From: Cyclobacteriaceae bacterium
GTDB taxonomy: Bacteria > Bacteroidota > Bacteroidia > Cytophagales > Cyclobacteriaceae
NCBI GenBank assembly: GCA_021604845.1
Contig: BQJT01000003.1
Location: forward strand, 1 to 64,000
Length of the DNA: 64,000 nt
Direction: 5' to 3'
The notes beneath the pieces are model-generated. The model had not been told where the DNA came from and did not search any database. It saw only the letters and a list, made by a program, of their open reading frames with translations. Positions within the stretch are counted from its first letter, which is position 1, and each line of letters opens with the position of its first letter. Position numbers and translations under genes: made by a program. Positions 17,206 to 27,500 of the stretch are shown piece by piece.

Positions 17206-19644
17206 GTGTGGACTAAATTAGCACATATCGTAATTAAATTTCGACTGCTATTGATTTTGTCAGTGGCTGCGGTTACTGTATTCATGGCGAACCAGTTGAG
17301 GCAGTTGGAATTGTCCTATGATTTCGCAAAAGTGGTCCCGTCTAATGACCCTGACCTGCTTTACTTTCAAAACTTTACCAAAACCTTTGGAGAGGATGGG
17401 AATATGATGGTGATCGGGGTAGCCGACAGTGCAGTTTATGAACCCCTGAATTTTAGACGCTTCAAATTTATGAGTGACTATATTCAGAATATCCCCGGGG
17501 TGACCCATGTGGTTTCGTTAACCAACATGAATCGGTTGGAAAAGGATACAGAACAAAAAACTTTTCATGCTGTTCCTATTTTCCAAACCATTCCCAGTGA
17601 CCCGCATTCTCTTGATAGCCTGTTGAAACTCGCTCTTGACCAACGGCTGTACAGTGATCAGTTGATAAACCGGGATAATGGAGCCATGCTGATGCTGGTG
17701 GCGTTAGATGATGAAATACTTCAAAGCAAGCGAAGACAAACGGTAGTATCCGACGTAGTTCATGCGTTGGATATCTATACCGAAGGCACCGGCATCAAGT
17801 TGCATATCGGAGGACTCCCGTATCTTAGGAATTTTCTGACCTCCAAAGTAAAAGAGGAACTCGACTTGTTCCTGATCCTTTCAGCATTAGTAACTGCGGT
17901 AATTTTATTCATTTTTTTCAGATCCTGGAACGCGGTGGTATTTCCGATGATCGTAATTGCTGTGATGGTGATTTGGACCATGGGCACACTGGCACTGTTT
18001 GGATATAAGATCACTTTGTTAACCGGTTTACTGGGTCCAATTATCGTAGTTATAGGCATTCCCAATTCCATTTACCTACTCAATAAGTATCACCTGGAAT
18101 ATGAGCGTCATGGCATCAAGATGTTGGCATTGAGCCGGGTTATCAGGAAAATTGGGATCGTAACTTTAATTACCAATTTTACCACCGCGGTGGGGTTTGC
18201 AGTATTGGCTTTTACAGATATTGTTATCCTGAAAGAGTTCGGAATTGTGGCAGGGATCAATATTTTAGCCACGTTTCTGGTCAGTATAATATTGATCCCG
18301 GCGGTTTTCTCCTATCTGCCTGCTCCCAGCCCCAACCAACTAAAACATTTGAATTTTAAGGGACTGGATTGGATTCTGACCGGCTTGGACTTGTTGGTAC
18401 ACCGGCAAAAATACACTATCGTGGGAATCAGTCTGATAATTGCGTTGATATCGCTGTTCGGGGTATCCAGACTCAATTCGGTATCCTATATGGCGGATGA
18501 TATACCCAAAGACAGCAGGGTCTGGCAGGACTTACAGTTTTTCCAGCAAAACTTTAAAGGAGTTATGCCTCTCGAACTGGTAATAGATACCGGAAGGCGA
18601 AAAGGCAGCAGCAACTTAAACTTTTTAAGAAAAGTCGATTCGTTCGAAGCTTTTGTCGCGGACAATGATCATATATCCACAGCCATTTCGGTGGCGGATT
18701 TTATAAAAGCAGCAAGGCAGGCATTTTACAATAACAACCCTGCTTTTTATGATCTCCCAAATAACCAGGATAAAAATTTCCTGCAACCCTACCTGAGAAA
18801 TCAGCCGGGAACCAGTGAACTTTTGGCTACTATGGTTGACTCAACAGGCCAGCAGGTCCGGGTTTCCATGAAAGTGGCCGATATCGGATCCGTTAGAATG
18901 GATTCCCTGTTAAATTATCAATTGAAACCGAAAGTGGATGAGCTATTCGGAGATACCGATATAAAGGCAACCTTCACCGGGACCACTTTACTATTTATCA
19001 AAGGAAATCAGTTTTTGGTGCAAAATCTCAGAATAAGTCTGCTGTTGGCATTTCTGATAATCGCACTGATCATGGCTCTGTTGTTCGCAAATTTTCGGAT
19101 GATATTGATTTCCCTGGTGCCAAATACTATTCCGCTACTGATAACCGCCGGAGTTATGGGTTTTCTGAACATCCCTTTAAAACCAAGTACAGCCTTGATC
19201 TTTAGTATTGCTTTTGGCATTTCAGTTGATGATAGTATTCATTTTTTGGCCAAATATCGACAGGAGCTTTTTGGAAATAATTTCTTCGTACCCATAGCCA
19301 TTAGCAAAAGTATCCGCGAAACAGGTTCCAGCATGATGTATACCTCCATCGTATTGTTTTTCGGATTTGTTATCTTTGCAGGTTCTGAGTTTGGTGGCAC
19401 CGTAGCTCTTGGAATATTGGCCAGCACTACCCTGATAATAGCCATGTTTACCAATCTTATAGTGTTGCCATCACTATTGTTGATTTTCGATAGCGGAAAG
19501 CGGTCAGAAGACAGCCATCCGCTGATAGAGCATTATGACGAGTTTTACCATGAAGAAAGTGATGAAGAAATAGACATGGACCGGATAAGATTGGTGAGCA
19601 ACGGAAATCAAGAAAATATAAAGAAAACCCTGGATTCAAATTAA
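17206..19644 (+). CDS. RND superfamily (MMPL-type) exporter
   Basis: An 812-residue inner-membrane protein with two copies of the RND/MMPL module: membrane helix near the N-terminus (residues 7-26), a large periplasmic loop, five helices (about 215-370, with GPIIVVIGIPNSIYLLNKYH), then a helix near 405, a second loop and five more helices (about 615-760, with FSIAFGISVDDSIHFLAKYR). The family moves lipids, hopanoids or drugs with proton energy; the SVDDSIHFL segment is the helix that usually carries the proton-relay Asp residues. GTG start chosen because it keeps the first helix. Two bases separate it from ileS. No adaptor or outer-membrane partner is next to it. Confidence 0.88.
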   Translation: MWTKLAHIVIKFRLLLILSVAAVTVFMANQLRQLELSYDFAKVVPSNDPDLLYFQNFTKTFGEDGNMMVIGVADSAVYEPLNFRRFKFMSDYIQNIPGVTHVVSLTNMNRLEKDTEQKTFHAVPIFQTIPSDPHSLDSLLKLALDQRLYSDQLINRDNGAMLMLVALDDEILQSKRRQTVVSDVVHALDIYTEGTGIKLHIGGLPYLRNFLTSKVKEELDLFLILSALVTAVILFIFFRSWNAVVFPMIVIAVMVIWTMGTLALFGYKITLLTGLLGPIIVVIGIPNSIYLLNKYHLEYERHGIKMLALSRVIRKIGIVTLITNFTTAVGFAVLAFTDIVILKEFGIVAGINILATFLVSIILIPAVFSYLPAPSPNQLKHLNFKGLDWILTGLDLLVHRQKYTIVGISLIIALISLFGVSRLNSVSYMADDIPKDSRVWQDLQFFQQNFKGVMPLELVIDTGRRKGSSNLNFLRKVDSFEAFVADNDHISTAISVADFIKAARQAFYNNNPAFYDLPNNQDKNFLQPYLRNQPGTSELLATMVDSTGQQVRVSMKVADIGSVRMDSLLNYQLKPKVDELFGDTDIKATFTGTTLLFIKGNQFLVQNLRISLLLAFLIIALIMALLFANFRMILISLVPNTIPLLITAGVMGFLNIPLKPSTALIFSIAFGISVDDSIHFLAKYRQELFGNNFFVPIAISKSIRETGSSMMYTSIVLFFGFVIFAGSEFGGTVALGILASTTLIIAMFTNLIVLPSLLLIFDSGKRSEDSHPLIEHYDEFYHEESDEEIDMDRIRLVSNGNQENIKKTLDSN

Positions 19645-19646
19645 AA

Positions 19647-22600
19647 GTGGAAACACCGAAGTACAAGGAATATAAAAGTTTTGACCTGGGTCAGGTAGGC
19701 CGGGATATCCTGGAATTCTGGAAGGAGAAAAGGGTGTTTGAACGGTCTATTGAGGAGCGGGAAGGTTGTGATTCATTTACCTTCTATGAAGGCCCTCCCA
19801 GTGCCAATGGTACACCCGGAATCCACCACGTGATGGGGCGGACCATTAAAGATATTTTCTGTCGCTATAAAACCATGAAAGGATTTCAGGTAAAGCGTAA
19901 AGGAGGATGGGATACCCACGGTCTGCCAGTAGAACTCAAGGTGGAAAAGGAGTTGGGCATCACCAAAGACGACATCGGCAAGAAGATCAGTGTAGCAGAG
20001 TATAACCGGAAATGTAAGGAATCGGTGATGAGGTATAAGGATGACTGGGACCTGCTGACCCGGCAAATGGGATACTGGGTGGATCTGGAAAACCCATACG
20101 TTACATTTGAACGTGACTATATGGAATCTGTCTGGAATCTGCTTAAAGCATTCCATGACAAAGGGTTGCTTTACAAAGGTTATACCATTCAGCCTTATTC
20201 ACCGGCTGCCGGTACAGGTTTAAGTTCACATGAACTTAATCAACCAGGCTGCTACCGTATGGTTAAGGATACCTCTATTGTGGCGCAGTTCGAAGTTGAA
20301 AGAAATAATCGTTCTGAGTTCCTTTTTGATGATAACCCTGAAATACCGGTTTTTATACTTGCCTGGACCACCACTCCATGGACTTTGCCTGCCAACAGCG
20401 CATTGGCAGTTGGATCAAAAATCCGCTATGTATTGGTACAAACCTTTAATCAGTACACACATAAACCGGTACAACTCGTACTTGCAAAAGATTTGGTGTC
20501 ACAATATTTTAAGGCATCTGAGTCAACCATAGAAAACTATCAGCCTGGCGAAAAACACATTCCGTTTACCATCCTTAAGGAATTCAGTGGTAGTGATCTG
20601 GAAGGCCTGGATTATTATCAACTGATGCCATACGTGCCGCTCCCTAAACCTGCATTTACCGTGGTTTCCGGCGATTTTGTTACCACCGAGGAGGGTACAG
20701 GTATCGTTCATATATCCAAAACTTTCGGAGCTGATGACTATAGAACCTGCCAGCAATACGGAATTCCGGGAGTAATGGTAAAAGATGCCGAGGCCAAAGA
20801 TGTGCCGATCGTAGACAGGAAGGGTCGTTTTGTCCAGGAGATTACGGACTTCGCGGGTATGTATGTGAAGAACTATGATGGACAGGATGAGAGCGACCCT
20901 GACTACAGATCAACTGATGTACTGATATCCATTAAGCTAAAAGAAGAGAATAAGGCGTTTAAAGTAGAGAAGTATGAGCACTCCTACCCACACTGCTGGA
21001 GAACCGATAAACCTGTGTTATACTACCCTTTGGACAGCTGGTTTATCAAAACCACCGCTTACAAAGAACGACTGGTAGAATTGAATCGTCAGATCAACTG
21101 GAAACCAGTCTCCACCGGAACAGGACGGTTCGGACATTGGTTAGAAAACCTGGTTGATTGGAATTTAAGCCGGTCCAGGTTTTGGGGTACACCCTTACCA
21201 ATTTGGCGGACGGAAGATGGCAGCGAAGAGCGGTGTATCGGATCCTTTGAAGAACTAAAAAGTGCGGTTGATGCATCTGTTGCAAAGGGATTTATGGCTG
21301 AGACATTGGGGGACGATTTTGACTTACACAGGCCTTTTGTTGACGAGGTGATATTGGCAAGTTCCACCGGGGAGCCAATGTATCGCGAATCTGATCTGAT
21401 CGATGTATGGTTCGATTCCGGTGCCATGCCCTACGCTCAGTGGCATTATCCGTTTGAGAATCTTAAGCAATTTGAAGAAGCATTCCCGGCAGATTTCATC
21501 GCTGAGGGGGTTGACCAAACCAGGGGATGGTTTTTTACGCTGCATACTATAGCTGTCATGTTATTCGATTCCAAGGCCTTTAAGAACGTTATGGCGAATG
21601 GGCTGGTGCTGGATAAGAACGGAAATAAAATGTCGAAAAGGCTTGGGAACACCGTCGATCCTTTTAAGACCATCAAGGAGTTTGGTGCAGACGCTACCAG
21701 GTGGTATATGATTAGCAATGCAAATCCATGGGATAACCTGAAATTTGACATTAATGGTGTTCAGGAAGTGCAAAGGAGATTTTTTGGTACCCTGCAGAAC
21801 ACCTATGCCTTTTTTGCACTTTACGCCAACATCGACGGATTTAAATATGACGGAGCGGACATAGATTATCAGCATCTTAAAGAGAGTGACCGGTGGGTTA
21901 TCTCAAGATTAAATAGTTTAATTAAAGAAGTCGACCAGGCTTTTGATGAGTATGAACCAACCAGGGCCGCTCGCGCGGTGCAGGATTTCGTAATTGACGA
22001 CCTAAGTAACTGGTACGTAAGGCTTAACAGAAAAAGATTTTGGAATCCGGCAACTTTGGAATCCATTGATAGCCTAGACAAAGTTGCGGCATACCAAACT
22101 CTTTATCAATGCCTCAAAGTGGTGACAAAGCTGGTTGCCCCGATCTCCCCTTTCTATTCCGACCATTTATACAGGGATCTAAACTTCGTGAGCCAAAAGG
22201 AATTACACCAATCCGTTCATCTGAGTCTGTTTCCGGAGTACACTGAAGCAAGGGTAGATGAAGACCTTGAAGAAAAGATGCGCTTGGCACAGGAAATAAG
22301 TTCGCTGGCACACAGTCTTCGAAAAAAGCATCGAATAAAGGTCAGGCAGCCCTTGACCAAGATATTGATCCCCATACTAAGAGATAAAACCAAGCATCAG
22401 ATTCAGGCGGTGGAAGATCTGATCAAATGGGAGGTAAATGTAAAGGAGGTTGAATATGTTGATGATACGTCGGGTATCCTGGTGAAAAAGGCCAAACCGA
22501 ATTTCAGAAAATTGGGCCAACAACATGGGCATCTAATGAAAGAGCTTAGTACTAAAATAAAGAATTTTCACCATGATGAGATTAGGGTGTTGGAGCAGGG

Positions 22601-23003
22601 AAGTCAGTTAGAGATCCATATCAATGATCAGACGGTATACCTGTCAGAAGATGATGTCGAAATCGTTTCAGAGGACATACCCGGCTGGTCCGTAGCCAGT
22701 GACGGAACCTTGACTGTTGCACTGGATATTACTATTACTGATGAATTGAAACTAGAAGGGATTGCCAGGGATGTGGTTAACCGGGTACAGAACCTGAGAA
22801 AAGAAATGGGCCTGGAAGTTCAGGACAAGATTAGCATACAGTTTGAAAAAAACAATAACCTGGTAAACAAGGCGTTAGAAGCAAATCGAGAGTATATCTG
22901 TCAGGAAACCCAGGCGCTTTCTCTGGAAATCCGAGATGAATTAAAGAACGCTAAATTACTGGAAGTTGATGATATTCAACTTAGGGTGGTTATAGATGTC
23001 TAA
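19647..23003 (+). CDS. ileS: Isoleucine--tRNA ligase, IleRS2-like with GIHH motif
   Basis: An 1118-residue class I aminoacyl-tRNA synthetase for isoleucine. Seen: PPSANGTPGIHHVMGR, where the ATP-binding HIGH signature reads Gly58-Ile-His60-His61; WDTHGLPVE; the editing domain (about 200-400) with WTTTPWTLPANSAL and GTGIVH; and KMSKR at 661-665. The large size and C-terminal part (LAHSLRKKHRIKVRQPL) fit the eukaryote-like IleRS2 branch, which is generally mupirocin-resistant. GXHH in place of HXGH is a known variant of that branch tied to very high resistance (established knowledge, not checked here). GTG start at 19647, two bases after the exporter gene. lspA follows after six bases. Confidence 0.96.
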   Translation: METPKYKEYKSFDLGQVGRDILEFWKEKRVFERSIEEREGCDSFTFYEGPPSANGTPGIHHVMGRTIKDIFCRYKTMKGFQVKRKGGWDTHGLPVELKVEKELGITKDDIGKKISVAEYNRKCKESVMRYKDDWDLLTRQMGYWVDLENPYVTFERDYMESVWNLLKAFHDKGLLYKGYTIQPYSPAAGTGLSSHELNQPGCYRMVKDTSIVAQFEVERNNRSEFLFDDNPEIPVFILAWTTTPWTLPANSALAVGSKIRYVLVQTFNQYTHKPVQLVLAKDLVSQYFKASESTIENYQPGEKHIPFTILKEFSGSDLEGLDYYQLMPYVPLPKPAFTVVSGDFVTTEEGTGIVHISKTFGADDYRTCQQYGIPGVMVKDAEAKDVPIVDRKGRFVQEITDFAGMYVKNYDGQDESDPDYRSTDVLISIKLKEENKAFKVEKYEHSYPHCWRTDKPVLYYPLDSWFIKTTAYKERLVELNRQINWKPVSTGTGRFGHWLENLVDWNLSRSRFWGTPLPIWRTEDGSEERCIGSFEELKSAVDASVAKGFMAETLGDDFDLHRPFVDEVILASSTGEPMYRESDLIDVWFDSGAMPYAQWHYPFENLKQFEEAFPADFIAEGVDQTRGWFFTLHTIAVMLFDSKAFKNVMANGLVLDKNGNKMSKRLGNTVDPFKTIKEFGADATRWYMISNANPWDNLKFDINGVQEVQRRFFGTLQNTYAFFALYANIDGFKYDGADIDYQHLKESDRWVISRLNSLIKEVDQAFDEYEPTRAARAVQDFVIDDLSNWYVRLNRKRFWNPATLESIDSLDKVAAYQTLYQCLKVVTKLVAPISPFYSDHLYRDLNFVSQKELHQSVHLSLFPEYTEARVDEDLEEKMRLAQEISSLAHSLRKKHRIKVRQPLTKILIPILRDKTKHQIQAVEDLIKWEVNVKEVEYVDDTSGILVKKAKPNFRKLGQQHGHLMKELSTKIKNFHHDEIRVLEQGSQLEIHINDQTVYLSEDDVEIVSEDIPGWSVASDGTLTVALDITITDELKLEGIARDVVNRVQNLRKEMGLEVQDKISIQFEKNNNLVNKALEANREYICQETQALSLEIRDELKNAKLLEVDDIQLRVVIDV

Positions 23004-23009
23004 GAATAA

Positions 23010-23612
23010 ATGGACCATATAAAGTACTATATCATAAGCCTGTTTATCGTTCTGATGGATCAGGTATTTAAACTGGGGGTACATCTTAATATGCATTTGG
23101 GTGAAGAGATCCTGGTACTTGGTGAATGGTTCAGGCTGCACTATGTATTAAACCCTGGAATTGCTTTTGGTATCGAGTTCGATTTTGCTTATGGCAAATT
23201 GCTATTAACGATTTTTAGGATTTTGGCGGCAGTGGGTATCGCCAGTTACCTGTATATTCTTTCCAAAAGTAAAGCCCACAGAATATTGTTATTATCTCTT
23301 GCAATGATTCTAGCCGGTGCCACTGGAAACGTTATTGACAGTACTTTTTATGGAGTCATTCTTGACAATGCTCCATTAGATTCCGTTTCGCCCTGGTTTC
23401 ATGGTCAGGTAATAGACATGTTATACTTTCCGCTATTCAGCGGTACATTTCCTGACTGGTTCCCATTGTGGGGAAATCAATCTTTTCAGTTTTTCAGGCC
23501 TGTATTCAATATAGCAGATGCTAGTATTTTTGTAGGGGTTACATTTATATTAGTTTTGCAAAAACGATTCACTTTCACTGACCCGTCTCCCAACGGTAAG
23601 GTGCTTGCTTAA
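23010..23612 (+). CDS. lspA: Lipoprotein signal peptidase, first copy
   Basis: A 200-residue inner-membrane aspartyl protease that removes the signal peptide of prolipoproteins. Four membrane helices; catalytic Asp110 (GNVIDSTFYG) and Asp170 (FNIADASI), and the LNPGIAFG loop are all present. It carries the longer periplasmic insert (PWFHGQVIDMLYFP to EFFRP-type sequence) usual in Bacteroidota LspA. Linked to ileS, as in many bacteria, and overlaps the second lspA copy by eight bases. Confidence 0.95.
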   Translation: MDHIKYYIISLFIVLMDQVFKLGVHLNMHLGEEILVLGEWFRLHYVLNPGIAFGIEFDFAYGKLLLTIFRILAAVGIASYLYILSKSKAHRILLLSLAMILAGATGNVIDSTFYGVILDNAPLDSVSPWFHGQVIDMLYFPLFSGTFPDWFPLWGNQSFQFFRPVFNIADASIFVGVTFILVLQKRFTFTDPSPNGKVLA

Positions 23613-24267
23613 TAATATCCAATTGAAATACACAAAATACTTTCTGCTATCGGTTGTAGTCATACTCGTAGACCAGGCGGTCAAGCTGGCAGTATATCAG
23701 AACATGCCTTTAAACTCCGAGTTTTCGGTACTGGGTGACTGGTTCAGGATTCACTACATTCTGAACAGCGGTATGGCATTTGGGCTACAGCTAGATTGGG
23801 AATACGGTAAGTTAACCTTAACTGTTTTCAGGATGCTGGCGATGATTGGTATTGGTTATTATCTGATCAATCTGGTTAATAAGAACGTGCATCAGGGATT
23901 ATGCTGGTCTATTGGGCTGATACTGGGAGGCGCAGTAGGCAACCTGATCGATAGTGTTTTCTACGGAGTGTTTCTGAATAATGCACCATTAGACGCCATC
24001 ACACCCTGGTTTCACGGTCAGGTAATTGATATGCTTTATTTTCCCATTGTCCAGACCACCCTGCCCAATTGGTTCCCTGTTTGGGGGGGTCATAATTTCG
24101 AATTTTTCCGGCCTATTTTTAATATCGCAGATGCCTCGATTTTTATTGGTGTCATGATTATTCTTATTTTTCAGAAGAAATTTTTTCCGGAGAAAAAGAC
24201 GAATGAACCGTCGGAAAGTCCCGGAGCAACACCGATCACGGACGATACTATTACTCCGGGCAATTAG
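23605..24267 (+). CDS. lspA: Lipoprotein signal peptidase, second copy
   Basis: A 220-residue LspA homologue directly following and overlapping the first, with TTG start at 23605. Catalytic Asp116 (GNLIDSVFYG) and Asp176 (FNIADASI) are kept, as are LNSGMAFG and the PWFHGQVIDMLYFP insert, so both copies should be active. Against the first copy it has a longer charged C-terminal tail (EKKTNEPSESPGATP) and many substitutions; this is an old duplication and not a recent one. Bacteroidota often have one lspA here. The two might process different lipoprotein sets or differ in antibiotic sensitivity (inference). Confidence 0.93.
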   Translation: MLNNIQLKYTKYFLLSVVVILVDQAVKLAVYQNMPLNSEFSVLGDWFRIHYILNSGMAFGLQLDWEYGKLTLTVFRMLAMIGIGYYLINLVNKNVHQGLCWSIGLILGGAVGNLIDSVFYGVFLNNAPLDAITPWFHGQVIDMLYFPIVQTTLPNWFPVWGGHNFEFFRPIFNIADASIFIGVMIILIFQKKFFPEKKTNEPSESPGATPITDDTITPGN

Positions 24268-24500
24268 ACCACCTTGCCGGATTTGCTCTTACACCCGGTC
24301 AATATTCCACTTTTGACCCCAGGTGCTTAATTCCTATGGCTAATTTCTAATTCCCCACAGACCTTACATGTGCTATCTAATCATGGGGTTTACATTCATT
24401 ATCATGGATGAATGCGATACTTTGTAGTTGATAGTAAATCTGGATTGTTGCACAAGAACAGGCGGTTTTCACTATCGGACGCATACAAAACCTAGATAAA
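24268..24500. other. Intergenic region before fibre gene
   Basis: Holds a four-unit heptad block (24327-24354), an inverted repeat CATTCAT/ATGAATG at 24393-24414 with an 8-base loop, and a TACTTTG sequence at 24417-24423 that resembles the -7 elements in this window. No gene seen. Confidence 0.4.
24327..24354. repeat. Short heptad repeat, TAATTYC type
   Basis: Four in-phase 7-base units: TTAATTC, a decayed CTATGGC, then TAATTTC and TAATTCC. Too short to be convincing alone, but same period as the long arrays. Confidence 0.4.
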
Positions 24501-27500
24501 ATGGTATTAATTTATCTCACTCGTCATCGATTACCGGCTATCGTTCTGGTAATGTTTATACTGATACTGAGTGAATCAGCAATAAAAGCACAGAATACAG
24601 TAGGTATTGGCACATCAATCCCCAATCAAAATGCCGTGCTCGATCTGGTAAGCCCCACTGGTGATCAAGGCATACTGGTTCCAAGAGTATCCACCTCACA
24701 ACGTCAGGCGATGACATCTTCTCTGGGCAACACCGAAACTGGTTTGGTGGTGTTTGACTCCGAGTTGAAACAATTCTTTCACTGGGTTGATAATCTATGG
24801 GTAGTTGGCCTGGGAGCCTTTTCGGATGTTGCGGGAGGAGATTTACAGGGGAATTACCCTAATCCTACATTAAGGCCAAACGCGGTGAACTCAGCTACCA
24901 TTGCTGATGGGTCGGTGGCAACTGCAGATCTTGAAGATGCTTCGGTTACCGCTACCAAGGTCAATGCTGAAGGTAACGCAGACGCCATTCTTGGAACAGA
25001 CTCAGGTGGTAATCCCAGATGGGAACCCAAAACCAACTTCCTGGGTAATGGCTTGCCCGATGGTACCATAATGATTGGAGATGCCTCAAACCAGGCCCAA
25101 TCTAGAACGGTGTCAGGAGATATCACATTAGCAAACGACGGAATTGCCACGGTATCAGACAATGCTATTACCGGCGCGAAGATATTGGATGATGCCATAA
25201 CCGCTTCAGAAATTGGCACAGATGCAGTTGGTTCCGATGAGCTTGCTACCGGCTCGGTCACCAGCGATGAAATTCTGGATGGCACAATTACCAACCAGGA
25301 TCTGGCAGACAATACGATTGACGGTAGCAAGATATTGGATGAAACTATTACTGCAACAGATATTGCAACTGATGCCATAACCTCTGATGAAATTAGCAGT
25401 GGCGCAGTGGGTTCGGATGAAATAGCCGATGGAAGCATCCAGACGGTGGATATTGCCACTGGAGCAATCACCACAGCGAACATAGCAGACGGTACAATTG
25501 CCACCGACGATATAGAAAGCGGGGGTAACAACAAGGTGTTGATAACTACTGGTGCAGGAACTGTTTTCTGGGAGAACATCACACTTTTTGAAACCAGCAC
25601 CCTGGCCGAAGGCAGCATATTCGTAGGAGATGTTTCAAATACCGCGGCAGCCTTAAACGCAAAAGGATCGGGACGGGTATTAATCGGGGATGGGACATCT
25701 TTGCAATCTTTAAACATCAACGGTGATATCAATTTATCAGCCACCGGTGATGCTCAGATCAGTCCTGGAGTAGTTGGAAGTACTGAAGTAACTGACAACA
25801 GTTTAACCAGGGATGATATTGCCCCTAACGCCATTGAGGCTTCGGAACTAGCCGATAATTCTGTTGACAACGGCGCGCTTCAGGACGATGCAATATCTAC
25901 CAGTAAACTCCAGAATAACTCCATATCGACTCAGAAAATTGCTGCGGATGCAGTAACCAGTACACAGATTGTCGATGGCACCATTCTTGCCGGGGACCTG
26001 AGTGATGACGCCGTCAACACTTCGAAGATCGATGGAGAAGGGGCGGCAAATGCAGTGATGACCACAACAGGTTCAGGAGATCCCCAGTGGGAGACACGAT
26101 CCAATTTTGTTACCTCCTCCTTGCCTAATGGTAATATTTATATTGGTGATGCGGCTGGTGTTTCTCAGGTACAACCAATAAGCGGGGATCTGACTTTAAG
26201 CAGCAATGGCAATATCCAAATAAACAGCGATGTAATCGGTACTGCGGAAATTATTGACAATGCAGTTACCGTTGATGACATCGCACCCAATGCCATTGAA
26301 TCGTCAGAACTGGCAGATAATGCAGTCGATGCAGGTGCAATTCAATCCAATGCAGTGGTAACTTCCAAAATTGCCGACGGAGCGGTAAACACCTCCAAAA
26401 TTGACGGAAGCGGTAATAACAATTCAATGTTGACCACCGACGGGTCAGGTAATCCACAATGGGAAGCCAAGGCCGGATTAGATACAGACCCCGTTAATGA
26501 AATCCAGGACCTTTCCCTTTCAGTTAATACACTGGCGCTTTCCGGTGATCCCACTACGGTTGATCTTTCAGGATACCTAGATAACACTGATAATCAGGAC
26601 CTGAGTCTTACTGGTAACACACTTAGTATTACCGGTGATGCTACCAACGTAGATTTGTCGGGTTACCTGGATAATACCGATAGTCAGGATCTTGATGATG
26701 TGCTGACCCAGGGGAATAGTGCTGCCGGGTCCACAATATCTAACCTGGCCAATCCTGCTAACCCACAGGATGCGGCTACTAAAAATTATGTGGATGCGCT
26801 TGCTGCCGCGGATACCGATGGTGATCCGAATAATGAAATTCAAGACCTCTCTCTAACGGGGAACACCCTCAGTCTTACCGGCGATGCCTCCACCGTGGAT
26901 CTGTCTGGTTATTTGGATAATACGGACGCTCAGGACCTTTCTTTGACCGGAAATACCCTGAGCATCACTGCGGATGCTACTACCGTTGATCTATCTGGTT
27001 ATCTCGATAATACCGACGCTCAGGATCTTTCCTTAACAGGAAATATCCTCAGTGTTACCGGCGATGCCACTACGGTAGATCTATCCGGTTACCTTGACAA
27101 CACAGACAACCAGGATCTGGCTGATGTATTAAGTCAAGGAAGTGACGCCGGAGGTACAGCTATAAGTAACGCTGCCAACCCAACTAACGCACAAGACGTG
27201 GCCACTAAGGATTATGTTGACAACATTAGCATTTCCGCCAGCAACATTAATAATAATGCCATTACTTCCACAAAAATACTAGATGGCACCATCGCAGATG
27301 TCGACATCAATGTATCAGCTGCTATAGACGGCAGTAAAATAAACCCCGATTTTGGTAGTCAGAATATTCAAACTTCCGGAACACTAAATTCGGGTGCGGC
27401 GACAGTAGCAAGTTTAACTGTGTCAGATTTGGCAGGGTCAAATGACACTTATATTGGAGTTAGTACTATCAACTCATTTACTATTAATCCCTCAGGAGTT

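Noticed and set aside
24393-24414. Inverted repeat CATTCAT/ATGAATG before the fibre gene as operator
   Set aside because: An 8-base loop and A/T-rich arms of 7 bases can arise by chance; no second copy was found.
24854-25744. Long antisense reading frame (296 codons) inside the fibre gene
   Set aside because: It follows from the repetitive composition of the coding strand; the product is low-complexity, without a start region or domain, and the sense strand has a clear protein.
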